Source: Bacillus sp. NP157 (GTDB taxonomy: Bacteria > Pseudomonadota > Gammaproteobacteria > Xanthomonadales > Rhodanobacteraceae). From it: 64,000 bases of DNA. Within the stretch, counting starts at the first letter, position 1. Each line of letters opens with the position of its first letter. The stretch lies in the NCBI GenBank assembly GCA_018889975.1, contig CP076546.1, positions 2,294,001 to 2,358,000 on the forward strand, in the 5' to 3' direction. Made by a program: the position numbers and the translations under genes. Below are positions 55,508 through 63,489 of the stretch, one piece after another. Below the pieces are notes generated by a model that worked only from the letters and a program-made list of their open reading frames with translations, made no database searches and had not been told where the DNA came from.

Positions 55508-55858
55508 ATGAAGAACAGGATTTTCTTGCTGGGCCTGCTGGTGTGCGGCCCGACGTTAGCCCAGGTGGGGCCGGCGAACCTCACCTACCGCGATAGCGAT
55601 CCCTTCCTGTTCTGCACCTACGGACAGGACATCCAGAAAAACCCCGACCGTTGCTGGTGGCCCTTGCCGCCGTTCACCGGCGGCGCGGCCTGGATGAATG
55701 CCCCCTACTGTGAACCGGTCGATCCCTACGGGATCCCCTGGGACGCCGACGACTACGCGTCGTTCGAGCAGTACCAGACCGTCTGCCCGGTGGCGCTGCG
55801 CCCCGGCGGCTGGGATTCCAAGAAGGGCCAGGCCGACATGGTTCCGTACAAGCACTGA
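55508..55858 (+). CDS. Small exported candidate immunity protein between effector 5 and virD4
   Basis: 116 residues with a Sec signal (MKNRIFLLGLLVCGPTLA). The mature part is Trp/Tyr/Pro-rich with four cysteines (FLFCTYGQD, RCWWPLPPF, APYCEPVD, TVCPVALRP). No family is recognised. It is 36 bases after effector 5 and 40 bases before virD4. It may protect against the lipase, or be an orphan immunity gene. Confidence 0.72.
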   Translation: MKNRIFLLGLLVCGPTLAQVGPANLTYRDSDPFLFCTYGQDIQKNPDRCWWPLPPFTGGAAWMNAPYCEPVDPYGIPWDADDYASFEQYQTVCPVALRPGGWDSKKGQADMVPYKH

Positions 55859-55897
55859 TCACTCCATCGTTCCAGACGTTTTCCAAGGCTCAGGTAC

Positions 55898-57580
55898 ATG
55901 CAGAAAAACAGGGGATACTGGGCGGCTGGCCTTTTCGTGGCCGCGCTCATCGGGGGCGAGTACTTCGCCGGCTGGCTTTCGTACATGTTCATCGGCGTGC
56001 ACGACGCACCGCTGACGTGGCACACGTTCTACGACTACGTGCGCGCGCTGGACCTTCCACAGGTGCAGCCCTACGTGTGGAAGATCAAGACAGCCGGCAT
56101 CGTCGGCTTCCTGCTGCCGCTGGTGGCCTGGCTGGTCGTGCTCTACCTGCTCTATCGCAAGAAGAAGCAGGCCATGCACGGCGACGCCCGCTTCGCCCGC
56201 TCCGGCGACCTGCGCAAGCAGAAGATGCTCGACCCCGCGCCCAACGGCGTGCTGGTCGGCCGCTTCAACGGCGACCTGGTTCGCCTGCCGGGCCAGCAGT
56301 TCGTGATCCTCGCCGCACCCACCCGCTCGGGCAAGGGTGTCGGCGTGGTGATCCCGAACCTGCTCGACTACCAGGAATCGGTGGTGGTGCTCGACATCAA
56401 GCAGGAAAACTTCGACCTGACCAGCGGCTGGCGTGAAAGCCAGGGACAGGAGATCTACCTGTTCAACCCGTTCGCGGAAGACCGTCGCACGCATCGATGG
56501 AATCCGCTGAGCTACGTGTCGAAAGACCCGGCATTCCGCGTCTCCGACCTGATGAGCATCGCCTCGATGCTCTACCCCGACGTGTCCGACGACCAGAAGT
56601 TCTGGGTCAGCCAGGCGCGTAACGCCTTCATGGCCTTCTCGCTCTATCTCTGCGAAAAGTGGGAGCACGACGAGAAGAACGGCCTGCCCGAGGTGCTGCG
56701 CGACAAGCCGACGCTGGGCATGATCTACCGCCTCTCGTCCGGCGATGGCACCGACCTGCGCGAGCTTTACACGAAGCTGTCGCAGCGGCCGTTCCTCAGC
56801 GCCAACGCGAAGTCCGCCTTCGCGAACATGCTGTCGCAGGCCGCGGAGACCTTCGCGTCCATCCTCGGCACGTTCAAGGAACCGCTCAACGCGTGGATCA
56901 ACCCGGTGCTCGACGCCGCCACCAGCGAAGACGATTTCCTGCTCACCGACGTGCGCAAGAAGCGCATGACCATCTACATCGGCATCCAGCCGAACAAGCT
57001 GGCCGAGAGCCGGCTGATCGTGAACCTGTTCTTCAGCCAGCTGATCAACCTCAACACCAAGGAGCTGCCGCAGAACAACCCCGAGCTGAAGCACCAGTGC
57101 CTGCTGCTGATGGACGAGTTCACCTCGATCGGCAAGGTGGAGATCATCGCCTCCGCCGTGTCGTACATGGCCGGCTACAACATCCGCCTGCTACCGATCA
57201 TCCAGAGCATGGCCCAACTCGACGCGGTCTACGGCAAGGACGTCTCGCGCACGGTGATCACCAACCACGCGCTGCAGATCGTCTTCGCCCCGCGCGAACA
57301 GCAGGACGCGAACGACTACTCCGAAATGCTCGGCTACACCACGGTGAGCAAGACCAACGTCACCAAGAGCAAGCGCGGCGACGTCACCCGCAGCAAGACC
57401 GAAGAGAAGCGCGCGCTGATGCTGCCGCAGGAACTGAAGGCCCTGGGCACCGACAAGGAGGTGTTCTTCTACGAAGGCATCCCGCACCCGGTGATGTGCG
57501 AAAAGATCAAGTACTACCAGGACAAGTACTTTACGTCGAAGCTGATGAAGAAGGTCGACGTGCCGCAGTTGGCGGTCTGA
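55898..57580 (+). CDS. virD4: VirD4 coupling protein
   Basis: This 560-residue coupling ATPase has two N-terminal membrane segments (about 8-32 and 66-87), Walker A APTRSGKG (residues 140-147), Walker B CLLLMDEFTSIGK, and an all-alpha domain in between. It recruits effectors through their XVIPCD and hands them to the VirB channel. Its position at the 3' end, after the effectors, differs from the X. citri order, where it precedes virB7. No effector-type tail is present. Confidence 0.97.
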   Translation: MQKNRGYWAAGLFVAALIGGEYFAGWLSYMFIGVHDAPLTWHTFYDYVRALDLPQVQPYVWKIKTAGIVGFLLPLVAWLVVLYLLYRKKKQAMHGDARFARSGDLRKQKMLDPAPNGVLVGRFNGDLVRLPGQQFVILAAPTRSGKGVGVVIPNLLDYQESVVVLDIKQENFDLTSGWRESQGQEIYLFNPFAEDRRTHRWNPLSYVSKDPAFRVSDLMSIASMLYPDVSDDQKFWVSQARNAFMAFSLYLCEKWEHDEKNGLPEVLRDKPTLGMIYRLSSGDGTDLRELYTKLSQRPFLSANAKSAFANMLSQAAETFASILGTFKEPLNAWINPVLDAATSEDDFLLTDVRKKRMTIYIGIQPNKLAESRLIVNLFFSQLINLNTKELPQNNPELKHQCLLLMDEFTSIGKVEIIASAVSYMAGYNIRLLPIIQSMAQLDAVYGKDVSRTVITNHALQIVFAPREQQDANDYSEMLGYTTVSKTNVTKSKRGDVTRSKTEEKRALMLPQELKALGTDKEVFFYEGIPHPVMCEKIKYYQDKYFTSKLMKKVDVPQLAV

Positions 57581-57590
57581 TGGGAAATCG

Positions 57591-58346
57591 TCAACCGCTG
57601 TCTTTGCATCGCGTATCCATTGGAACACTGCCCTGCCCGGGCTTTCGGTCGAGGATGACGTACTTGTCGAACTTTCCTTCGGCACGCACGCCAGAAGCGC
57701 GATACCACGCCAGCTTTCCATCCTCGGCCGTGAGGTAGTCGGTGAAATCGCCGTAGGCCGGACAGGCGGGATAGCCACCGTCAGCGCTGTCTTCGGAGCA
57801 GAACCGCAGGAACAACCTGCCGCCGCGCCATTCGGCCTTGAACTGGCCCTGGCTGCCCAACGTCCGCGTTACGTCGGACCAGCTGCCTTCGATGTCCGGC
57901 GAGGTGTCCTTGATGTTGATTTCCGCGTAGTGGCCGAGGTTGCAGTCGCTGCGATAGGCCCAGTCACCGGCGAGGGGTGGCGGAGGAGCGGCCTTGTTGT
58001 CCTTCGGCCCAGCGGCAAGGCGCTTTTCCAGCTCATCGGCGCGGAAGCTGGTCTGCGTCGTTGTGCAGGTGTTCTTGACGACGGTGCCTGCGGTGATCCT
58101 GCATGAGGCGTCGCGCCCGGTGATCCACTTGCGCTCCTCTTCGCGCAGCGCTTTGCGGCCTGTGTCGTCGAGCGACTGCGAGAGCATCCTGTACACCGCG
58201 TTGAGGCGTCTGTCCTGCGCGTCGTAGGCGGCGTTCGTGTCTTGCGAGGTCGCCGCGGCAAACGCGGTATGCGCCATGGCAATGCCCACGATGCCGGCCA
58301 GCCACGCGCCGTGCTGGAGCATCCGTCCAGGCTTGAATGCTTTCAT
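57591..58346 (-). CDS. Exported LprI-family (DUF1311) lysozyme-inhibitor-like protein
   Basis: 251 residues with a Sec signal ending near AHTAFAA. Residues about 40-85 match the LprI domain (RRLNAVYRMLSQSLDDTGRKALREEERKWITGRDASC). A second beta-rich domain (LAGDWAYRSDCNLGHYAEINIKDTSP...) follows. LprI of Mycobacterium inhibits lysozyme, so this could guard the periplasm against GH19-type enzymes such as effectors 1-3. It converges with virD4, 10 bases apart. The gene is outside the vir operon strand, so its link is by position and family only. Confidence 0.8.
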   Translation of the reverse strand: MKAFKPGRMLQHGAWLAGIVGIAMAHTAFAAATSQDTNAAYDAQDRRLNAVYRMLSQSLDDTGRKALREEERKWITGRDASCRITAGTVVKNTCTTTQTSFRADELEKRLAAGPKDNKAAPPPPLAGDWAYRSDCNLGHYAEINIKDTSPDIEGSWSDVTRTLGSQGQFKAEWRGGRLFLRFCSEDSADGGYPACPAYGDFTDYLTAEDGKLAWYRASGVRAEGKFDKYVILDRKPGQGSVPMDTRCKDSG

Positions 58347-58386
58347 GGAAGCTCCTCTTCGCGAACTCTGGCCGCAGCCCGAACGA

Positions 58387-59133
58387 TCAAATCAGAAAAT
58401 CGGATCCCACGCACTCCGCACCGAACTCTGCGACCTCTGCGTCACTCAAGACAAGAAGATGCCTGTCGTCGTCGAGGCGGATGAACCGCTCTTCTCGCAG
58501 ACCGGTAATCTTTCGCAGAATTGTCGTCTGCTGGGCATTCAAGACATTGATTGGATAGATACCCCGGACCTTGTCGCGGGTGTAAGCGCGATCGTCTCGA
58601 TGCTTGCGGGTTCTCTGGAAGTGAAACCGTCCGAGTTCCTTCGCGAGCATGTTCTCGTAATGCGTCCTGACCTCTCCGAACGCGATACCAAGAGCGTAGT
58701 AGAACGACTTCGTCCCAAGGTCGGCGTCGAAACCAATGGTGTATCCAAGGCCGTTCACTTCATGCAGGTCATGGATGATGCCAACAAGCAAATCTTCCTG
58801 GATATCCCGGCCGATAACGGCAATGCTAAGGACCGCTATGTCCAGTGTTTCGTTGCAGGTGTAAAAAAGATCACCGAATCCATGCGCAGGGACACGATCG
58901 TCAAGCGTCTCCATTGCCGTAACAATTGAAAAATCTTCGATCTTGAAAAGATCCCTGATGACGTGCTTTTTCTTATCGCGCAGCCAAACCGCCATGCGGA
59001 GTTTCGTACAACCTAATCGCGCCACTATCGCTTTGACCCGCTCGAGAATGCTGCGTGTATCGGCTGTCTTCGGCCAGTCGTAGCTAACCAGGTATCGAGC
59101 TACTACAGGATTATTTTCGGTTGAACTTGTCAT
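58387..59133 (-). CDS. Unknown cytoplasmic protein of low GC
   Basis: 248 residues with no signal or membrane segment. It opens with ENNPVVARYLVSYDWPKTADTRSILERVKAIVARLGCTKLRMAVWLRDKK, and then has alternating strands (LDIAVLSIAVIGRDIQEDLLVGIIHDL). The last part is basic (HFQRTRKHRDDRAYTRDKV). I do not recognise the family. Codon use and GC differ from the T4SS genes, suggesting a separate acquisition. It is 41 bases upstream of the LprI gene on the same strand. Confidence 0.65.
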   Translation of the reverse strand: MTSSTENNPVVARYLVSYDWPKTADTRSILERVKAIVARLGCTKLRMAVWLRDKKKHVIRDLFKIEDFSIVTAMETLDDRVPAHGFGDLFYTCNETLDIAVLSIAVIGRDIQEDLLVGIIHDLHEVNGLGYTIGFDADLGTKSFYYALGIAFGEVRTHYENMLAKELGRFHFQRTRKHRDDRAYTRDKVRGIYPINVLNAQQTTILRKITGLREERFIRLDDDRHLLVLSDAEVAEFGAECVGSDFLI

Positions 59134-59265
59134 GGGATCTCGTACACGGCATCAAAGCGTCGATCCTGGCCGCATGCCAATCGCAGGCCGCCATGTCGAC
59201 ACCCATGCATTTCATCAGCTCGGGAAAGGCGGGTTGTAGGATTCCAGGCGCAGGAATACGAAGAT

Positions 59266-59745
59266 TCATGAAGTCCAGGCATTCGCGACACGTCCCAGGT
59301 CGGCGCTGGCGAGCATGTGCCTCACGCTGACCGCTACGCCCTGTTTCAGGAAGCCACCCGTCGCGCCGTTGCCCAGGTTGATCGCTTCCAGTTCGTTCTT
59401 CCGTGCATCGGCCAGCGCAGTCCGAAAGGTCGGACCGAAGCGCTTGTCGAATCCGGTGTAGGCGATCCTGACGTGGAAGGTCCCTCGCTCGCCCATGTTA
59501 AGTGGCTCGGACCAGGTGTCCAATGCGACTTCTACCGTCTCGAATCCTCGGAACAAGTCCCACACGTACGTCAGCAACAGCGTGTCGGTCGCCTTGACCG
59601 GCTTCCAGTCGAGCATGCCCGGATAAAGGGGAAGGTCAGCCGTGGGCGCTGCGCTTGCGCCGGCCATCGGTAAGGCCAGGGCGGCACCCGCCGCTATCGA
59701 GCCCTTGAGGAACAGGCGGCGCCGCGCGCCGGCAGTGTCGTTCAT
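59266..59745 (-). CDS. Tat-exported protein of unknown function
   Basis: 159 residues. The N-terminus RRRLFLKGSIAAGAALALPMAGASAA is a Tat signal with the twin-arginine motif RRLFLKG, implying export in a folded state. The mature part of about 125 residues (YPGMLDWKPVKATDTLLLTYVWDLFRGFETVEVALDTW) is unrecognised. No cofactor-binding motif is seen. Confidence 0.72.
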   Translation of the reverse strand: MNDTAGARRRLFLKGSIAAGAALALPMAGASAAPTADLPLYPGMLDWKPVKATDTLLLTYVWDLFRGFETVEVALDTWSEPLNMGERGTFHVRIAYTGFDKRFGPTFRTALADARKNELEAINLGNGATGGFLKQGVAVSVRHMLASADLGRVANAWTS

Positions 59746-59878
59746 GCCACGTCTCCTTGCCTGGAACGGTGGATGGGGTACTACTGCGCCGATGATGCCA
59801 TGGTTGAACCCGCCACTCGAAAGACAACGGGGGAATTCGCTAGTCGGCGCCTAGCTGTAACAGAACCTTGTCCCGTTC

Positions 59879-60289
59879 TCATCCGGCCGCGCCCAACCGT
59901 GCAAGTAAGTGCGCGGCCTCGTCCAGGAAGTCGGGAATCCCCGCCACGACCGGCAATGCGACGTTTTCGGCATACGCTTGGCTTGCCCTGCTGCGCATGT
60001 CACGGTAGTTACGCCATGCCGGCCAGTCCTTTCTCAGCAGGCCGCGCTCGTTACCCGTGCGAATAAGGTCCTGGAACGTCATCTCGTCAAAGCCGGCGGG
60101 ACTGGGTGAAGTCGTTTCGATATAGCGCTTGAGCATCTTGTGGCTGATCTCGTAAGTGAACTCGAAGCGCTGGATCAAACCGTCCCGGATCTGCTCATCC
60201 GACACATCCTGCTCGTAGCGATGCAGGCCCTCCCGTAGGCGGCCAACCGCGCGATCAAGCGGCGCAAGGTCCAGACTTTCCTTATTCAC
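59879..60289 (-). CDS. HI0074-family HEPN protein (nucleotidyltransferase substrate-binding type)
   Basis: From the GTG at 60289, preceded by GGAG, the protein has 136 residues. It reads LIQRFEFTYEISHKMLKRYIE, the family hallmark, and then TFQDLIRTGNERGLLRKDWPAWRNYRDMRSRASQAYAE. In this family the HEPN protein is normally paired with an MNT nucleotidyltransferase as a toxin-antitoxin module. No MNT gene is found on either side, so this is an orphan half. Confidence 0.85.
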   Translation of the reverse strand: MNKESLDLAPLDRAVGRLREGLHRYEQDVSDEQIRDGLIQRFEFTYEISHKMLKRYIETTSPSPAGFDEMTFQDLIRTGNERGLLRKDWPAWRNYRDMRSRASQAYAENVALPVVAGIPDFLDEAAHLLARLGAAG

Positions 60290-60853
60290 GCGTGCACTCC
60301 ACAACATTCCAGCCGTTAGTGTCGTGCATCCGGAGCCGCTGCACGACAGCCGACCCCCGGCGGCTCAGCGGCAGCCGGCGCCATGAGCCGGTATCATGTA
60401 CGACCAGCGTGCCACGGGCGGCGCGCACCGCACCTAAGTTTCGGAAAATCATGGCTTTAGCAGAAGACATCGCCTCGGCATCGGGGCATACGCCGTTCAT
60501 GCGCCAGTAGGCGTGTAGGTTTCAGAATGCAGCTGCAAGGCCTTATTTTATAGGTCTTTTGGCTAGAGACCAGCTCAGTCTTGAATTCCATGGACACAGT
60601 ATGGACACTGACTTATCGACCGCGACCGTCTGTTCGTCTCGCCCGCAGCGCAGTTGTGTCCACAAGGAAGGGTTCAGCGCCGGGTCGCGCGCCCGTCTAC
60701 GGCTTCTCCCAGGCCCTTGGGTCCATTCCCTGGAAACCCGGTTGCGGTGCCGCCTAAGTCGGGACCGAATGGCTTAGCATTTAACCCAGCCGCCCTCCGG
60801 AGAGGAACTCGCCGCGGCGGACGCATTTTTAGCATTTAAGGACGCCCTACCCT
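60290..60853. other. Intergenic region before the type I restriction operon
   Basis: About 560 bases with no gene I can support. A short minus-strand frame (60282-60500) touches the HEPN gene but has no family resemblance. ATGGACAC occurs twice, at 60590-60597 and 60601-60608. An AT-rich part near 60540-60560 may hold the hsd promoter, and AAGGA at 60838-60842 is the likely hsdM ribosome-binding site. Confidence 0.45.
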
Positions 60854-62335
60854 GTGATGACCGGCACACTCAAATCCCAGATTGATCAAATCTGGAATGC
60901 CTTCTGGAGCGGTGGCATTTCGAACCCGATGGAGGTCATCGAGCAGATGACCTACCTGCTCTTCATCAAGCGGTTGGACGAGCTGCAGGCGGTGCAAGAG
61001 AGGAAGGCGAACCGACTCAAGCAGCCCGTAGACAGTCCCATTTTCGGCCCGAAGCAACAGAATCTGCGTTGGTCGGTCTTCCGCCAACTGGGCGACCCAA
61101 CCACCCTCTACCAGACGGTGTCCGAGAAGGTCTTCCCCTTCATCAAGACCTTGGGCGGTGAAGGCGGCAACTCCACCTATTCCGCCCATATGAAGGATGC
61201 CCGGTTCACCATCCCTACCCCGGCCCTGCTCACGAAGGTCGTGGACATGCTGGACGCGATCTCGATGGACGATCGCGACACCAAGGGCGATCTCTACGAA
61301 TACATGCTCGGAAAGATCGCGAGCGCGGGCCAAAACGGCCAGTTCAGAACACCGCGTCACATCATCAAGCTGATGGTGGACATGATGGCACCCAAGCCGT
61401 CGGACACGATATGCGATCCTGCCTGTGGCACCGCGGGCTTTCTGGTTGCGGCGAGCGAATACCTCCGCACACATCACCCTGACGAAATCTACGCCGATAA
61501 GAAGTCCGCGAAGCGCTTTAACGCCGACACCTTCCACGGGTTCGATTTCGACAGCACGATGCTGCGCGTTGGCTCGATGAATATGCTACTTCACGGCGTC
61601 GAAAATCCGGCCATCGAAAATCGCGACTCGTTGAGCGAGGGCCATGCCGGTGTCGAGGGGCAGTTCAGCCTGATCTTGGCCAATCCGCCGTTCGCCGGCA
61701 GCCTGGATCACGAGAGCACGGCCAAGGATCTACAGGCCATTGTTAAAACCAAGAAGACTGAGCTGCTCTTCCTTGCACTGTTCTTACGTCTGCTCAAAGC
61801 GGGCGGACGCGCAGCTGTGATCGTGCCTGATGGGGTGTTATTCGGTTCGTCCAAGGCCCATCATGCGCTCCGCCGTTTGCTGGTGGAAGACCATAAGCTG
61901 GACGGCGTCGTCTCCATGCCCTCGGGCGTCTTTCGTCCCTACGCGGGCGTATCCACTGCCATCCTGTTGTTCACCAAGACCAACTCGGGAGGCACCGACG
62001 AGGTCTGGTTTTACGACATGCACGCTGATGGCTACTCGCTTGATGACAAGCGCAGTCCGCTCAGTTCGGAAACTCATAATACGAACAATCTGCCTGACAT
62101 ACTTGCTCGCTGGCGCAATCGCGGGGACGATGTCGGGCGGTCTCGCTCAGACCAAAGCTTCTTTGTTCCCAGATCGGAAATCGCTCGTAGTGGCTACGAC
62201 CTATCGGTTAATCGCTATAAGGTTGTGATTCACGAAGAAACGCAGCACTCGTCACCACAAAGCATCCTCGGTGACCTAAAAACTCTGGAGGCGGAGATCG
62301 CGAAAGGGCTGGCGACCCTTGAGGCACTCCTGTGA
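60854..62335 (+). CDS. hsdM: Type I restriction-modification DNA methyltransferase subunit
   Basis: 493 residues from the GTG at 60854 (ATG at 60857 is an alternative). It has the HsdM N-terminal domain (LKSQIDQIWNAFWSGGISNPMEVIEQMTYLLFIKRLDE), QFRTPRHI, the SAM-binding DPACGTAGF (188-196) and the catalytic NPPF (277-280) for N6-adenine methylation. It methylates host sites as M2S and joins HsdR for restriction. Its stop overlaps hsdS. Confidence 0.96.
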   Translation: MMTGTLKSQIDQIWNAFWSGGISNPMEVIEQMTYLLFIKRLDELQAVQERKANRLKQPVDSPIFGPKQQNLRWSVFRQLGDPTTLYQTVSEKVFPFIKTLGGEGGNSTYSAHMKDARFTIPTPALLTKVVDMLDAISMDDRDTKGDLYEYMLGKIASAGQNGQFRTPRHIIKLMVDMMAPKPSDTICDPACGTAGFLVAASEYLRTHHPDEIYADKKSAKRFNADTFHGFDFDSTMLRVGSMNMLLHGVENPAIENRDSLSEGHAGVEGQFSLILANPPFAGSLDHESTAKDLQAIVKTKKTELLFLALFLRLLKAGGRAAVIVPDGVLFGSSKAHHALRRLLVEDHKLDGVVSMPSGVFRPYAGVSTAILLFTKTNSGGTDEVWFYDMHADGYSLDDKRSPLSSETHNTNNLPDILARWRNRGDDVGRSRSDQSFFVPRSEIARSGYDLSVNRYKVVIHEETQHSSPQSILGDLKTLEAEIAKGLATLEALL

Positions 62336-63486
62336 CGTTCCCAACCGTATCGTTGGGTGATGCCGTTTCGTTCAAAGGAGGCGGCACCCCAGATAGAGAA
62401 AATACCGCGTATTGGGGCGGCTCGATACCGTGGGCGACGGTAAAGGATCTAAATGATGGCTTTGTTCTGCGTAAAACTCAGGAGTCAATCACGTCGGGCG
62501 GGTTGGCGAACAGCGCGTCAAACTTGATCCCAGCTGGGACAGTCATAATTCCCACGCGCATGGCGCTGGGAAAGGCCGTGATCACGGAGGTGGATGTCGC
62601 GATCAACCAGGACCTGAAAGCTGCGGTTCCGACGATCAACATAGACCCGCGCTACTTGTTGTGGTTCTTCGCATGGAGCGCACCGACCATTGTATCTAAA
62701 GGAAAGGGCGCGACAGTTAAGGGCATCACGCTGGATCAGTTGCGTCGAATGGAAATTCCGGTGCCACCGCTGGTCGAGCAGCGGCGTATCGCGGCAATTC
62801 TTGACGTGGCCGACGAAATTCGAGTGAAGCGCCGCGGAGTCATCTCCAAGCTCGATGAGCTACTCCAGTCTGCATTTTTGGATATGTTCGGGAACGTCGC
62901 CACGAATCCCAAACGTTGGCCGATGAAACGGCTCGCTGATCTCGGGGACCTAGATCGCGGCGTCTCAAGGCACCGCCCCCGTGGCGCGCCTGAGCTTCTA
63001 GGCGGAAATCACCCACTTATACAAACAGGCGATGTCGCTCGATCTGGCGGCTACATCCGAAAGTTCTCGTCTACCTACTCCGAGACTGGCTTAAAGCAGA
63101 GCAAGAAGTGGCCTGCGGGAACACTTTGCATAACGATTGCCGCCAACATCGCCGACACGGGAATACTTACTTTTGATGCCTGCTTCCCTGACAGTGTCGT
63201 TGGCTTTACACCGAATAGTGGAAGCAACGTAGAGTATGTGCAGGGGATGCTGAGCTTTCTTAAAAAGATTCTTGAAGAACGCGCGCCACAAGTTGCTCAA
63301 AAAAATATCAACTTGGCAATTCTTCGCGAACTACCCGTGCCTGCACCTCCGCTTGCGCTACAGAATAAATGGGCTGCACTAGCGATCGAGGTGGAGCGCG
63401 TGAAACAACGGCTTGCAGTTGCCGAACAGTCTGGTGAACGCCTTTTCGCGGCACTGCTTCGGAATGCCTTTGCAGGGATGCTCTGA
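62332..63486 (+). CDS. hsdS: Type I restriction specificity subunit
   Basis: 384 residues with two target-recognition domains separated by conserved helices: LDQLRRMEIPVPPLVEQRRIAAILDVADEIRVKRRGVISKLDELLQSAFLDMFG in the middle, and NLAILRELPVPAPPLALQNKWAALAIEVERVKQRLAVAEQSGERLFAALLRNAFAGML at the end. It sets the DNA site for the complex. The variable domains have lower GC than hsdM, as expected for exchanged modules. It starts at a GTG overlapping the hsdM stop. Confidence 0.95.
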   Translation: MTFPTVSLGDAVSFKGGGTPDRENTAYWGGSIPWATVKDLNDGFVLRKTQESITSGGLANSASNLIPAGTVIIPTRMALGKAVITEVDVAINQDLKAAVPTINIDPRYLLWFFAWSAPTIVSKGKGATVKGITLDQLRRMEIPVPPLVEQRRIAAILDVADEIRVKRRGVISKLDELLQSAFLDMFGNVATNPKRWPMKRLADLGDLDRGVSRHRPRGAPELLGGNHPLIQTGDVARSGGYIRKFSSTYSETGLKQSKKWPAGTLCITIAANIADTGILTFDACFPDSVVGFTPNSGSNVEYVQGMLSFLKKILEERAPQVAQKNINLAILRELPVPAPPLALQNKWAALAIEVERVKQRLAVAEQSGERLFAALLRNAFAGML

Positions 63487-63489
63487 CCC

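Noticed and set aside
58237-58929. A 230-codon plus-strand frame opposite the unknown gene at 58387
   Set aside because: The minus-strand frame is longer, lies in a same-strand run with its neighbours and has more natural composition.
60282-60500. A 72-codon minus-strand frame touching the HEPN gene, considered as an MNT antitoxin
   Set aside because: It lacks the nucleotidyltransferase GSxxxG...D-D motif and any MNT similarity.
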